5,623 nt of DNA from contig JAATGO010000250.1 of the NCBI GenBank assembly GCA_015654605.1, positions 1 to 5,623 of the forward strand, in the 5' to 3' direction. Each line of letters opens with the position of its first letter. Within the stretch, counting starts at the first letter, position 1. Positions 1 through 5,179 of this stretch are shown piece after piece. The notes under the pieces are model-generated. The model ran no database searches and had not been told where the DNA came from. It worked only from the letters and a program-made list of their open reading frames with translations. The position numbers and the translations under genes were made by a program. This stretch comes from Betaproteobacteria bacterium (GTDB lineage: Bacteria; Pseudomonadota; Gammaproteobacteria; Burkholderiales; Burkholderiaceae).

Positions 1-2
1 CC

Positions 3-19
3 AGTCACGCAGCGTGACT
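3..19. promoter_or_regulatory. Perfect inverted repeat at the start of the first TetR gene, candidate operator
   Basis: Two 8-base arms, AGTCACGC and GCGTGACT, are exact reverse complements around a single central A. The right arm contains the GTG proposed as the TetR start codon. TetR-family dimers typically bind palindromes of about this size near their own promoters, so autoregulation is a reasonable inference. If the true start lies upstream of the window, the repeat would instead be inside the coding region, and the operator reading would weaken. Confidence 0.4.
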
Positions 20-649
20 TCTATTTTTGAGGCGGTCGCTAAGCCAACTACAGCGCTATCCAAGCGCGACGCGATCCTCGCAGCGGCGACCCGTGTCTTC
101 CTGAGTCACGGCTATGACGGCGCGAGCATGGATCTTGTAGCGCAAGAAGCCGGCGCTGCTCGGCGTACGCTCTACAACCAGTTCCCAGCGGGCAAAGAGG
201 AACTGTTCCGCGCCGTCGTCGAACGGGTTTGGAGCGCGTTTCCAGTTCTGGACATCGTGGCCGAGATCGAGACGCAAGCCGATCCAGAAATTGGCCTGCG
301 GCGCATCGCTGCCGCCGTCTCGTCTTTCTGGGAGCCGCCGCTGGCGATCGATTTCCTGCGGATGGTCATTGCAGAGGGACCGCGATTCCCCGACCTAACC
401 GAAAGTTTTTTCAAGTACGGCAAGACACCGGCCATGAGCGCCGTGCGCGCTTACATCGAGAAACAGGGGAAAATCGGTACGCTGAACATTAAGAATGGCG
501 AGCGTGCCACGCGCCAGTTTCTCGGCCTGATCGACGAGCCCTTGCTATGGATTCGGGTGATCGGTCGCGATGAGAAGTTCACTCGCGCAGAACGGCAAGC
601 CGTGATCGACGAAGCCGTGGCGATATTTCTCAACCACTACCGAAACTAA
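14..649 (+). CDS. TetR/AcrR-family transcriptional regulator with AefR-like C-terminal domain
   Basis: This is a cytoplasmic DNA-binding repressor, 211 residues as called and of normal TetR length. The N-terminal TetR domain covers about residues 17-65. Its recognition region lies near residues 38-57 (SMDLVAQEAG...RRTLYNQF), followed by the usual K-E-E-L-F motif. The C-terminal ligand/dimer domain, about residues 80-205, has the FLRMVIAEGPRFPDL pattern that I associate with the AefR-like TetR_C group. The start is uncertain. GTG at 14 has no clear Shine-Dalgarno sequence, and the frame is open to the left edge (CAG TCA CGC AGC before it), so the gene may begin outside the window. No later in-frame start keeps the helix-turn-helix intact. 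A small unknown gene follows after 19 nt and is probably cotranscribed. The effector and target are unknown; neighbouring genes are the usual targets in this family. Confidence 0.9.
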   Translation: MTSIFEAVAKPTTALSKRDAILAAATRVFLSHGYDGASMDLVAQEAGAARRTLYNQFPAGKEELFRAVVERVWSAFPVLDIVAEIETQADPEIGLRRIAAAVSSFWEPPLAIDFLRMVIAEGPRFPDLTESFFKYGKTPAMSAVRAYIEKQGKIGTLNIKNGERATRQFLGLIDEPLLWIRVIGRDEKFTRAERQAVIDEAVAIFLNHYRN

Positions 650-653
650 AAGT

Positions 654-660
654 AAGGAAG
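654..660 (+). promoter_or_regulatory. Ribosome binding site that fixes the start of the 669 gene
   Basis: AAGGAAG lies between the TetR stop codon and the next gene. It is 8 nt from ATG 669, whereas ATG 661 directly abuts it and is in another frame. TTG 666, one codon upstream of 669, is a weaker alternative. The site supports ATG 669 as the start and translation of a second cistron in a TetR-led operon. Confidence 0.65.
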
Positions 661-668
661 ATGCTTTG

Positions 669-1070
669 ATGATTTCTCGGATATTCGCCGTCCATGACGT
701 TTCAGATTTCCCAATCGTGCGCTTCCGACGCGAAGCCATCGCTCCAGGCTATGCAGCAATTTGGGTAGCCGAGATGGAGGCGCTATGCAATGGTCCTGTG
801 TTCGCATTGATATTTCCCGCCGCCGATCTTAGCGAGCCACATGAAGATTTCAAGGCACGAGGCTTCTGGCTAAAAAACAACCATGAACGCTTGAGTCGTC
901 GGTGCTGCCTTTTAGTGATGATCGAAGCGGACGCTGAGAAGCGCGAGATGCTTGAAAAGAGTCTAGTCAAGCGCAGCAAAGCGTTTGGTATTGAGCAGGC
1001 ATGTGTGGCAAGTACCCTTGAGGCCAACGCACTTGCTTATGAGGCGTTAAACCACCAAGCCCCTCATTGA
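669..1070 (+). CDS. Conserved-looking small protein of unknown function, downstream of TetR
   Basis: This is a 133-residue soluble protein starting at ATG 669, with a good AAGGAAG site 8 nt upstream. A TTG one codon earlier would add one Met. There is no signal peptide or membrane helix. The alternating strand and helix pattern suggests an alpha/beta fold: an N-terminal strand (ISRIFAVHDV), FPIVRFRR, a helix around YAAIWVAEMEAL, a strand (GPVFALIFPA), a charged helix, a strand (CCLLVMIEA), a helix (EKREMLEKSL) and a final helix rich in Ala. I recall similar small proteins beside TetR regulators in proteobacteria, and the layout loosely resembles STAS-like folds, but I cannot assign a function. 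The 19-nt gap to the TetR gene indicates an operon, so the protein is probably under TetR control and may be part of the response to its ligand. Confidence 0.75.
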   Translation: MISRIFAVHDVSDFPIVRFRREAIAPGYAAIWVAEMEALCNGPVFALIFPAADLSEPHEDFKARGFWLKNNHERLSRRCCLLVMIEADAEKREMLEKSLVKRSKAFGIEQACVASTLEANALAYEALNHQAPH

Positions 1071-1087
1071 CTTAGATTTTCTTGGAC

Positions 1088-1110
1088 GTAATGAATACCC
1101 ATCTCGTTAC
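1088..1110. repeat. Imperfect inverted repeat between two plus-strand genes
   Basis: GTAATGA (1088-1094) and TCGTTAC (1104-1110) pair at 6 of 7 positions as DNA, or at all 7 as RNA if one G-U pair is allowed, around a 9-nt loop. The repeat sits between the stop at 1070 and the start at 1128. No T-tract follows, so it is not a classical terminator. It could be a small leader hairpin or a dyad operator, and chance is also plausible. Confidence 0.2.
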
Positions 1111-1127
1111 TAACTTCAAGAGAGAGC

Positions 1128-1406
1128 ATGAACCTCATAATCATCATCGCTTTTCCGGTTACGCCGCCGGGTAAGGAAGGGGAACTTCTGGCGCAGTTCA
1201 CCAATACCCGTAAATTGCAGTGTATCTTGGCGGGAAAACGTATCGATTTGTGCCAGGGTAGGAAGGGCTGGGAATCCGTTCTGGCGCCAACTGGTGAAGG
1301 GTCAACCGAGTACGATATAGAAAGCATAAGAAAAGAGTTTCATCATCTAATGACGAGTGTGAATAGCCAGAACCACAAAAATATTCGGCGGACATATTTG
1401 AAATAG
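1128..1406 (+). CDS. Small protein, possibly a distorted ABM-type (antibiotic biosynthesis monooxygenase-like) domain
   Basis: This is a 92-residue open frame starting at ATG 1128, with a purine-rich but weak ribosome binding site (AGAGAG) just upstream. It begins like an ABM/quinol-monooxygenase domain: a strand (NLIIIIAFPV), then PPGKEGELLA leading into helix 1. The later stretch LAPTGEGSTEYDIE recalls the segment after helix 1, usually APTR-E-GC-YD, with HHLMTSV as the next strand. Between these two parts are about 25-30 residues that have no counterpart in the family as I know it, and the C-terminus (SQNHKNIRRTYLK) lacks the usual final helix and strand. The gene therefore looks like a rearranged or decaying copy. 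It lies 57 nt after the previous gene on the same strand and may be the third gene of the TetR operon. Family ABM proteins are small cofactor-free oxygenases; activity here is doubtful. Confidence 0.45.
   Translation: MNLIIIIAFPVTPPGKEGELLAQFTNTRKLQCILAGKRIDLCQGRKGWESVLAPTGEGSTEYDIESIRKEFHHLMTSVNSQNHKNIRRTYLK
1170..1287 (+). repeat. Imperfect in-frame direct repeat inside the ABM-like gene
   Basis: Copy one (1170-1194, GGTAAGGAAGGGGAAC then TTCTGGCGC) resembles copy two (1257-1287, GGTAGGAAGGG, then GGGAATCCG, then TTCTGGCGC) with three short gaps. The identical TTCTGGCGC ends are 93 nt apart, exactly 31 codons, so the frame is preserved. The repeat brackets the stretch that looks extra compared with ABM domains. 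It may mark a local duplication or insertion, or may be coincidence. Confidence 0.3.
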
Positions 1407-1521
1407 TATTGTGTAATGATGGCCATGCGATAGGTTCCGATGAAAGGCCGTCGCATCCCCTCGGCTTGCGGCCACATGATGCGCTGACAATGAGCGGATG
1501 CAGCAACCAGGTTCGTTGGCT

Positions 1522-2025
1522 TTATGTACGTATCGTATTTCTATTGCGTGAATAGATTAGCCAGCATTGCGCAGTAAATCCCACAATGAAAATTACTAGC
1601 CAGACTAGTAATGTATGCAATACTACTGGGGATAGAGGGGCATCGGCCAGTGGATGTGAGGGGGGCAATCGGGTCAACGTTTCGTTTGTGCCAGGAACTA
1701 GAGATAAGAGGAAACTGAATGAGAGACCGAAGACCGAAAGGTATGGTCGAAGCCTTCCCAGGACGGTCAGCTTGTTCACGAAGATACTACCGAAGGCGAC
1801 AAGAAGAATCATGATGCCAAACACATGCCCTGGATTCAGGCCGCCTGTACTTGATACTCCGAAGGATGTGATGACTGACAATACTAAGCTAATGAGATAG
1901 ACCTTGCCGGAGCGCGTCGTCGTGTCGATTTTACGATAGCGGACAAAGCTGTAGATGCCTGCAATGAGGGGAACTATGCTAATAACGGTATGGATTGCAC
2001 CTAGAGGTGAAATAAGGTGAGTCAT
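1522..2025 (-). CDS. Integral membrane protein of unknown function, about five helices
   Basis: This is a 167-residue inner-membrane protein. Hydrophobic segments lie at about residues 8-28, 41-59, 66-84, 94-111 and 133-158, separated by short basic loops (RYRKID at 29-34, RLR at 91-93, RNRN at 160-163). A polar loop, PGTNETLTRLP at 111-121, and histidines at 12, 66 and 136 are the most likely functional or conserved positions. The start ATG (2025) is supported by AAGAAAGG at 2032-2039, 6 nt upstream. The protein resembles small polytopic proteins of the DUF2306 type in size and style, but I do not recognise the exact family. The TetR gene lies upstream on the same strand, separated by 335 nt that contain an operator-like palindrome (2291-2308) similar to one in the TetR promoter. 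The likely reading is that this is a target of that regulator. Confidence 0.8.
   Translation of the reverse strand: MTHLISPLGAIHTVISIVPLIAGIYSFVRYRKIDTTTRSGKVYLISLVLSVITSFGVSSTGGLNPGHVFGIMILLVAFGSIFVNKLTVLGRLRPYLSVFGLSFSFLLSLVPGTNETLTRLPPSHPLADAPLSPVVLHTLLVWLVIFIVGFTAQCWLIYSRNRNTIRT
1592..1612. repeat. 8-base inverted repeat within the 3' part of the membrane-protein gene
   Basis: ATTACTAG (1592-1599) and CTAGTAAT (1605-1612) are exact reverse complements around CCAGA. The repeat contains ACTAGT, the core also seen in the two candidate operators at 2291 and 3025. It lies inside coding sequence about 70 nt before the stop codon, which makes an operator role less likely. It may be coincidental. 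Confidence 0.2.
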
Positions 2026-2360
2026 AGAATACCTTTCTTAAAGTAACTGATAAAAAGATCAACACCATATTCGTGGTGCCGAGGAAATAGGCCATCATTC
2101 AGATTTCTTGCGATACCTACCAATTACGTAATGATGAGGAGGAAATGAGTACTGAAGAATAGAAAAGCTTCGGTAACAGTAATCCTGAATGGCGTACTCA
2201 TCACATGAGTCATTGGCCCATGATTACGAAGAGGGAAGTAACAAGCAGAGCACTTTCACTCGTCAGATATCGCAGCCCATTATCCATAAACTATCAACTA
2301 GTTGGTAGGTTTTAGTGGTAAAAAATTGTATCCGATCTCGACTGATCCCCGTAGGGGGGA
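2026..2360. other. 335-nt AT-rich intergenic region between TetR and membrane-protein genes
   Basis: No supported gene lies here. The region holds the ribosome binding site for the membrane gene (2032-2039) and a small dyad in its leader, CACCA (2063-2067) pairing with TGGTG. It also holds the ACTAGT palindrome with possible promoter hexamers (2279-2308) and a GC-rich 6-bp dyad at the TetR stop (2345-2361). If the promoter is at 2279-2308, the membrane gene has an unusually long leader of roughly 245 nt. A plus-strand frame from 2145 after AGGAGG meets a TAG after five codons and is not called. Confidence 0.5.
2279..2308 (-). promoter_or_regulatory. ACTAGT-centred operator with a putative promoter for the membrane-protein gene
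   Basis: CTATCAACTAGTTGGTAG (2291-2308) is an 18-bp palindrome with one mismatched pair. On the minus strand a GATAAT (2279-2284) could be a -10 element, with the palindrome in its spacer and a poor -35. Alternatively TTGATA (2292-2297) could be a -35 for a weak TGCGAT. The palindrome matches the one in the TetR promoter at 13 of 18 positions, sharing CTATC-W-ACTAGT-W-G in one orientation. I infer that the TetR encoded at 2361-2951 binds here. The operator call is better supported than either promoter hexamer assignment. Confidence 0.5.
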
Positions 2361-2361
2361 T
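2345..2361 (-). other. GC-rich dyad overlapping the TetR stop codon
   Basis: ATCCCC (2345-2350) pairs with GGGGAT (2356-2361) around a 5-nt loop, right at the end of the TetR gene. No T-run follows the stem on the minus strand, so an intrinsic terminator is not supported. It could reduce read-through or stabilise the 3' end of the mRNA. Confidence 0.25.
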
Positions 2362-2951
2362 TAAGTGGTAGTCGAAGTCAGTCTGTCAATTGACAACTGA
2401 ACCAGCGTTTGGAAGGTTTTAGGATCACCGAACCCTCGTGCAGCAAGCATTGCCCCATGCACGGTAGCCATAAAAGCTTTTGCTTCGATAGCGGGAGTGC
2501 CTTGTAGGTGGAGCTGCCCCTTGGCTACGCCTTTTTTGAGAATGGATGTAAGCCAGGTGGTGATATCTTGAAAATGTCCACGAACTTCATTCGCAATCTC
2601 TTCTGGAATCGTCGGTAGTTCGACGGCCAGCAATGCACAAATGCAGAACGAAGAAGTGCCGTTACGGATACACGAAGACCAATAATTGACATAGGCATTA
2701 AGCTTTGTTAATGGATCTGCAATCTGTTGGTCGAGTGCTGCCATACCCTCGCGTGCTTCCTCGCGATACTGGGCGACCACGACTCGAACCAATTCAGCCT
2801 TGCTTGGAAAATGATGGTGGATGCTAGCCTTGCTGATATTCACCTGATTAGAAATATCAGCATAACTGAAGCTATTGTAGCCGCCGACTGTGAGCAACGA
2901 TCGAGTATACGAGGCAATCTCAGCTGCCTTCGGAGAAAGTTCTGCATTCAT
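2361..2951 (-). CDS. TetR/AcrR-family transcriptional regulator (NemR-like architecture)
   Basis: This is a 196-residue cytoplasmic repressor. The N-terminal domain begins LSPKAAEI, and its helix-turn-helix lies at about residues 29-48 (SYADISNQVNISKASIHHHF), followed by PSKAELV. The rest is the all-helical ligand and dimer domain, with conserved-looking CALLAVELPTIPEEI near 105-119 and FMATVHGAMLAARGFGDP near the end. Cysteines at 94, 103 and 105 fall where NemR carries its reactive Cys98 and Cys106, so electrophile or redox sensing is possible but unproven. The start ATG is supported by GGAG 7 nt upstream (2959-2962). A strong promoter overlapped by a palindrome lies at 3025-3054, pointing to autorepression. 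The next gene on the strand, a membrane protein, has a similar palindrome upstream and is the likely target. Confidence 0.92.
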   Translation of the reverse strand: MNAELSPKAAEIASYTRSLLTVGGYNSFSYADISNQVNISKASIHHHFPSKAELVRVVVAQYREEAREGMAALDQQIADPLTKLNAYVNYWSSCIRNGTSSFCICALLAVELPTIPEEIANEVRGHFQDITTWLTSILKKGVAKGQLHLQGTPAIEAKAFMATVHGAMLAARGFGDPKTFQTLVQLSIDRLTSTTT

Positions 2952-2981
2952 TGTAAAACTCCATAAAATCGCTGAGCAAGG

Positions 2982-2995
2982 CCAAACATGTTTGG
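2982..2995. promoter_or_regulatory. Perfect 14-bp palindrome in the TetR leader
   Basis: CCAAACATGTTTGG is an uninterrupted perfect palindrome about 31 nt upstream of the TetR start codon and downstream of the predicted -10. Its core (ACATGT) differs from the ACTAGT core of the other sites, so it may bind a different regulator or be a secondary site. Such a palindrome is uncommon by chance in a leader this short. Confidence 0.35.
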
Positions 2996-3024
2996 GGTCT
3001 CCATGGCGTAGTAAATTATGGATT

Positions 3025-3054
3025 CATTCTACTAGTAGATAGTATTTCTGTCAA
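3025..3054 (-). promoter_or_regulatory. Sigma70-type promoter of the second TetR gene with overlapping operator
   Basis: On the minus strand TTGACA (3049-3054) and TAGAAT (3026-3031) are separated by exactly 17 nt, a near-consensus housekeeping promoter. TCTACTAGTAGA (3028-3039) is a perfect 12-bp palindrome covering most of the -10 and the adjacent spacer. The wider 18-mer (3025-3042) matches the site at 2291-2308 at 13 positions. A repressor bound here would block RNA polymerase, so the layout fits autorepression by the TetR encoded just downstream. The expected leader is close to 70 nt. Confidence 0.7.
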
Positions 3055-3235
3055 GCAATCAAACATAAGGAGAGAAATCTATACAGCCTCCTTTAGCAAA
3101 AGGATAGGCTAGGAAAATTTGAACTGATCCCTTAGCTGAATGACTAGCTTTGCTGGTGAAGGTGGGCAATAAAGTTATCAACTGAATTGAGGGGCGGTAG
3201 AACAATCACAATCTACGGCTGTGATGATGATCCTG

Positions 3236-4132
3236 TTATCCAGGTCCATCGCTAGCAGCTGCTAAAAGTGGTACGACCAGAGCGCTGATGGGGGTAGGTA
3301 TGCCGTGAGATCGACCACATCGTTGTATGATGCCGTTTCGGCAGTCCCATTCCAGAGGGCGGCCGGCTTGTCGGTCGGCGAGGATGGAAGTGCCTAAGTC
3401 GGCCGGGGCATTACGAAATCCATCGACGATGTCTTGCGGTACTTTGTCGTCCAGTGTTGCGCACTCCGCACGAGCAACTTCAAGGCATTCCCGTAGGTAG
3501 GCTAGAGACAACTCGGTGATGTCGGTTCGGGAAAACATGCCAGCACGACGACCTGTCAATACCATGACACCCGCGACCGCGTTCTGTAGAAGTTTTCGCC
3601 ATGCGACGGATGTGAAATCTGCCGCGACGTCGACTGAACACCGTGTGCCATGCAACGCAGCAAGCACTACGCTGGTCGACGGTGTGTCTGGCAAGGTGAG
3701 ACGTGCTTTGCCACGTAGCCATACCGATGCGTCCGGTTCACGTTGCGCGGGAAACCATACCACTGAGGGTAGTACTGGGTTACCTGGCAAATACGGTGCG
3801 AAAAGTGTTTTTTGCTCAATGCCATTTTGCAGTACGCAGACAATTGTCTTGGCATTTCACAGCGCAGAAAGCCACGGTGCTGTAGCTTCCACTTGTGTCG
3901 ACTTGACTGCGACGAAAACGAGGTCGAATGTGTTTTTTATCTTGGTCGGATCAATTTGCACAGGGCCTGGTACAACGATATGACCACCATCGAAGCGCAG
4001 CTCCAGGTGCTCGTGCGGCGAGCGGCCACAAATCGTCGGCGTGCGCCCGACTTCATGAAGCGCTGCCGCAATGGTCGTGCCGATTGCCCCTGGAACAATG
4101 AGGGCGATGCTTGAATTTTTAGTCATCATCAT
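3236..4132 (-). pseudogene. 2-dehydropantoate 2-reductase (ketopantoate reductase)-like gene, interrupted by an in-frame TGA
   Basis: Read through one TGA, this frame gives a PanE/ApbA-type protein of 298 positions, a normal family length. PanE uses NADPH to reduce 2-dehydropantoate to pantoate for pantothenate and CoA synthesis, but many paralogues act on other 2-oxo acids. Visible family features, counting the TGA as codon 92, are an N-terminal Rossmann motif, VAVKSTQ (Lys77), LQNGIEQ (Asn103), WRKLLQNA (catalytic-type Lys180 and Asn184) and GRPLEWD (Glu261). There are two defects. TGA at 3857-3859 falls between strand PWLSAL and VCVLQNG, with the same frame continuing on both sides. The glycine motif also reads V-P-G-A-I-G, with Val13 in place of the usual first Gly. 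The start is chosen at ATG 4132 because AGG lies 6 nt upstream; 4129 and 4126 are also possible, while ATG 4156 has no good site. A truncated 91-residue product would lack the catalytic domain. A sequencing error remains possible. Confidence 0.85.
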
Positions 4133-4277
4133 TATCATCCTGTTCCAATATGTCATTTCTGATTGTCATTTGCAGCCTTGACAGCGGTGCAGCTTCGATC
4201 AGCCTTTCATCACTACATCACTAGCAGGCTTCACACAATATGTTGACGTGGCTCGCATCCATGCGGTTATCAGCTGA

Positions 4278-5105
4278 TCAGCCGATGATGAGCGTGCCGA
4301 TGGCAATTACCGCGCACGCCAGCATCTTTCGGATAGTCAATGTCTCGCGAAGGAAAAAATAACCGATCACCGCTGCAAACACCACACTAGTTTCGCGTAA
4401 TGCTGATACCGCTCCCATGGGGGCATCATTCATGGCGTAGATGACGATACCATAGGCCAGAAGAGAGACCAACCCACCGATAAAGGCGGTGATGAATCCG
4501 GGTCGAATGGTAAATAAACTGTTCGCACCGCGCAGACCGATGTATACCGATGGCATCAAGACACCCCACAAAGCGGACATCCATACCGTGTATCCCATCG
4601 GGGCATCGGACAGGCGTACGCCGATGCCATCCGTCACGCTATAAGCAGCAATGAAACATCCGGTTGCCAAAGCATATGGCAGGTTTGTCATTGCAAGCAG
4701 GCGTCCTTTGAAGGCTAAGGAAATAATGCCACCGGATACCAGAGCAATGCCAAGCAGAGCCCCCATTTCTATCTTCTCTCCAGCAAAAATAGATGCTGAG
4801 ATGGTGATTAATACGGGAGAGGAACCTCGTGCAATCGGATAGGTTTGCCCGAGGTCTCCGGTTCGATAGCTTTTCACGAGAAATAGGTTATAGCCGACAT
4901 GCAGTCCGGCTGAAAGTACAGCATACATCCAACTGGCTTTGACTGGAGGTGCCACGAACAAGGCTATTATGACGCTCGCGATTGCTACCGCCAGACACAT
5001 GACTGTCATCGACCACAGTCTGTCGGTGCCGCTGCGCAGGAGCGCATTCCAGCTGGCATGTAGCAGTGCGGCGAAGAGAACTAATAAAATGATGTGAAAA
5101 GGCAT
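4278..5105 (-). CDS. EamA/DMT-superfamily transporter, ten membrane helices
   Basis: This is a 275-residue inner-membrane protein of the drug/metabolite transporter superfamily, usually a proton-coupled or facilitative exporter of small metabolites or amino acids. The EamA unit is duplicated: residues about 5-130 and 143-274, with about ten hydrophobic segments in all. Each half ends in its typical signature: YPIARGSSPVL (89-99) with GEKI (109-112) in the first, and LRETSVVFAAVIGYFFLRE (about 236-254) in the second. The length is normal, on the short side for the family. The start ATG 5105 keeps the full first helix, but no strong Shine-Dalgarno sequence precedes it (AGTATGGCGT); a better AAAGG is too far away. 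The gene lies 74 nt downstream of the LysR-type gene on the same strand, so it may be cotranscribed. The substrate cannot be told from the sequence. A 10-bp palindrome, ATCAGCTGAT (4269-4278), sits at the stop codon without a T-run. Confidence 0.9.
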   Translation of the reverse strand: MPFHIILLVLFAALLHASWNALLRSGTDRLWSMTVMCLAVAIASVIIALFVAPPVKASWMYAVLSAGLHVGYNLFLVKSYRTGDLGQTYPIARGSSPVLITISASIFAGEKIEMGALLGIALVSGGIISLAFKGRLLAMTNLPYALATGCFIAAYSVTDGIGVRLSDAPMGYTVWMSALWGVLMPSVYIGLRGANSLFTIRPGFITAFIGGLVSLLAYGIVIYAMNDAPMGAVSALRETSVVFAAVIGYFFLRETLTIRKMLACAVIAIGTLIIG

Positions 5106-5179
5106 ACGCCATACTAAGCAACTCAGTACCTTTATGAAAGCGAAGTCTCTTCACTCAAGGATGAATAAATCCTCATGTA

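Noticed and set aside
1198..1506. Minus-strand open frame of about 100 codons
   Set aside because: Low-complexity composition with no domain pattern. It overlaps the ABM-like frame and has no ribosome binding site that I can see.
1407..1521. Terminator between the convergent genes
   Set aside because: Several GC-rich short pairings exist (for example ATGCGA with TCGCAT), but none is a compact stem followed by T residues on either strand.
1586..1900. Plus-strand open frame antisense to the membrane-protein gene
   Set aside because: It mirrors a gene with a clear hydrophobic pattern and ribosome binding site, and its own product has no recognisable features.
2137..2315. AGGAGG followed by ATG and a frame with one TAG
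   Set aside because: The Shine-Dalgarno-like sequence is only 2 nt from the ATG, the frame stops after five codons, and the remainder up to 2315 resembles nothing I know. One stop in this length is not remarkable.
3067..3093. AAGGAG and CTCCTT inverted repeat upstream of the TetR promoter
   Set aside because: Six-base arms with a 15-nt loop, not next to a gene end and without a T-run. Likely chance.
3857..3859. Selenocysteine at the TGA codon
   Set aside because: I could not see a convincing SECIS-type hairpin just downstream, only a gapless AGACAATTGTCT palindrome. The gene also has a damaged glycine motif, so a nonsense mutation is simpler.
3516..3983. Plus-strand open frame of about 155 codons antisense to the reductase-like gene
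   Set aside because: The opposite strand carries unmistakable ketopantoate-reductase motifs. This frame is a by-product of G+C-rich coding.
4133..4156. Upstream ATG 4156 as the start of the reductase-like gene
   Set aside because: It lacks a ribosome binding site and would add eight residues (MTYWNRMI) before the Rossmann strand. The AGG-spaced ATG at 4132 fits better.
4157..4277. Promoter for the reductase-like gene
   Set aside because: No minus-strand pair of -35 and -10 hexamers with suitable spacing stood out. The TTGACA near 4183 is on the plus strand and faces no gene.
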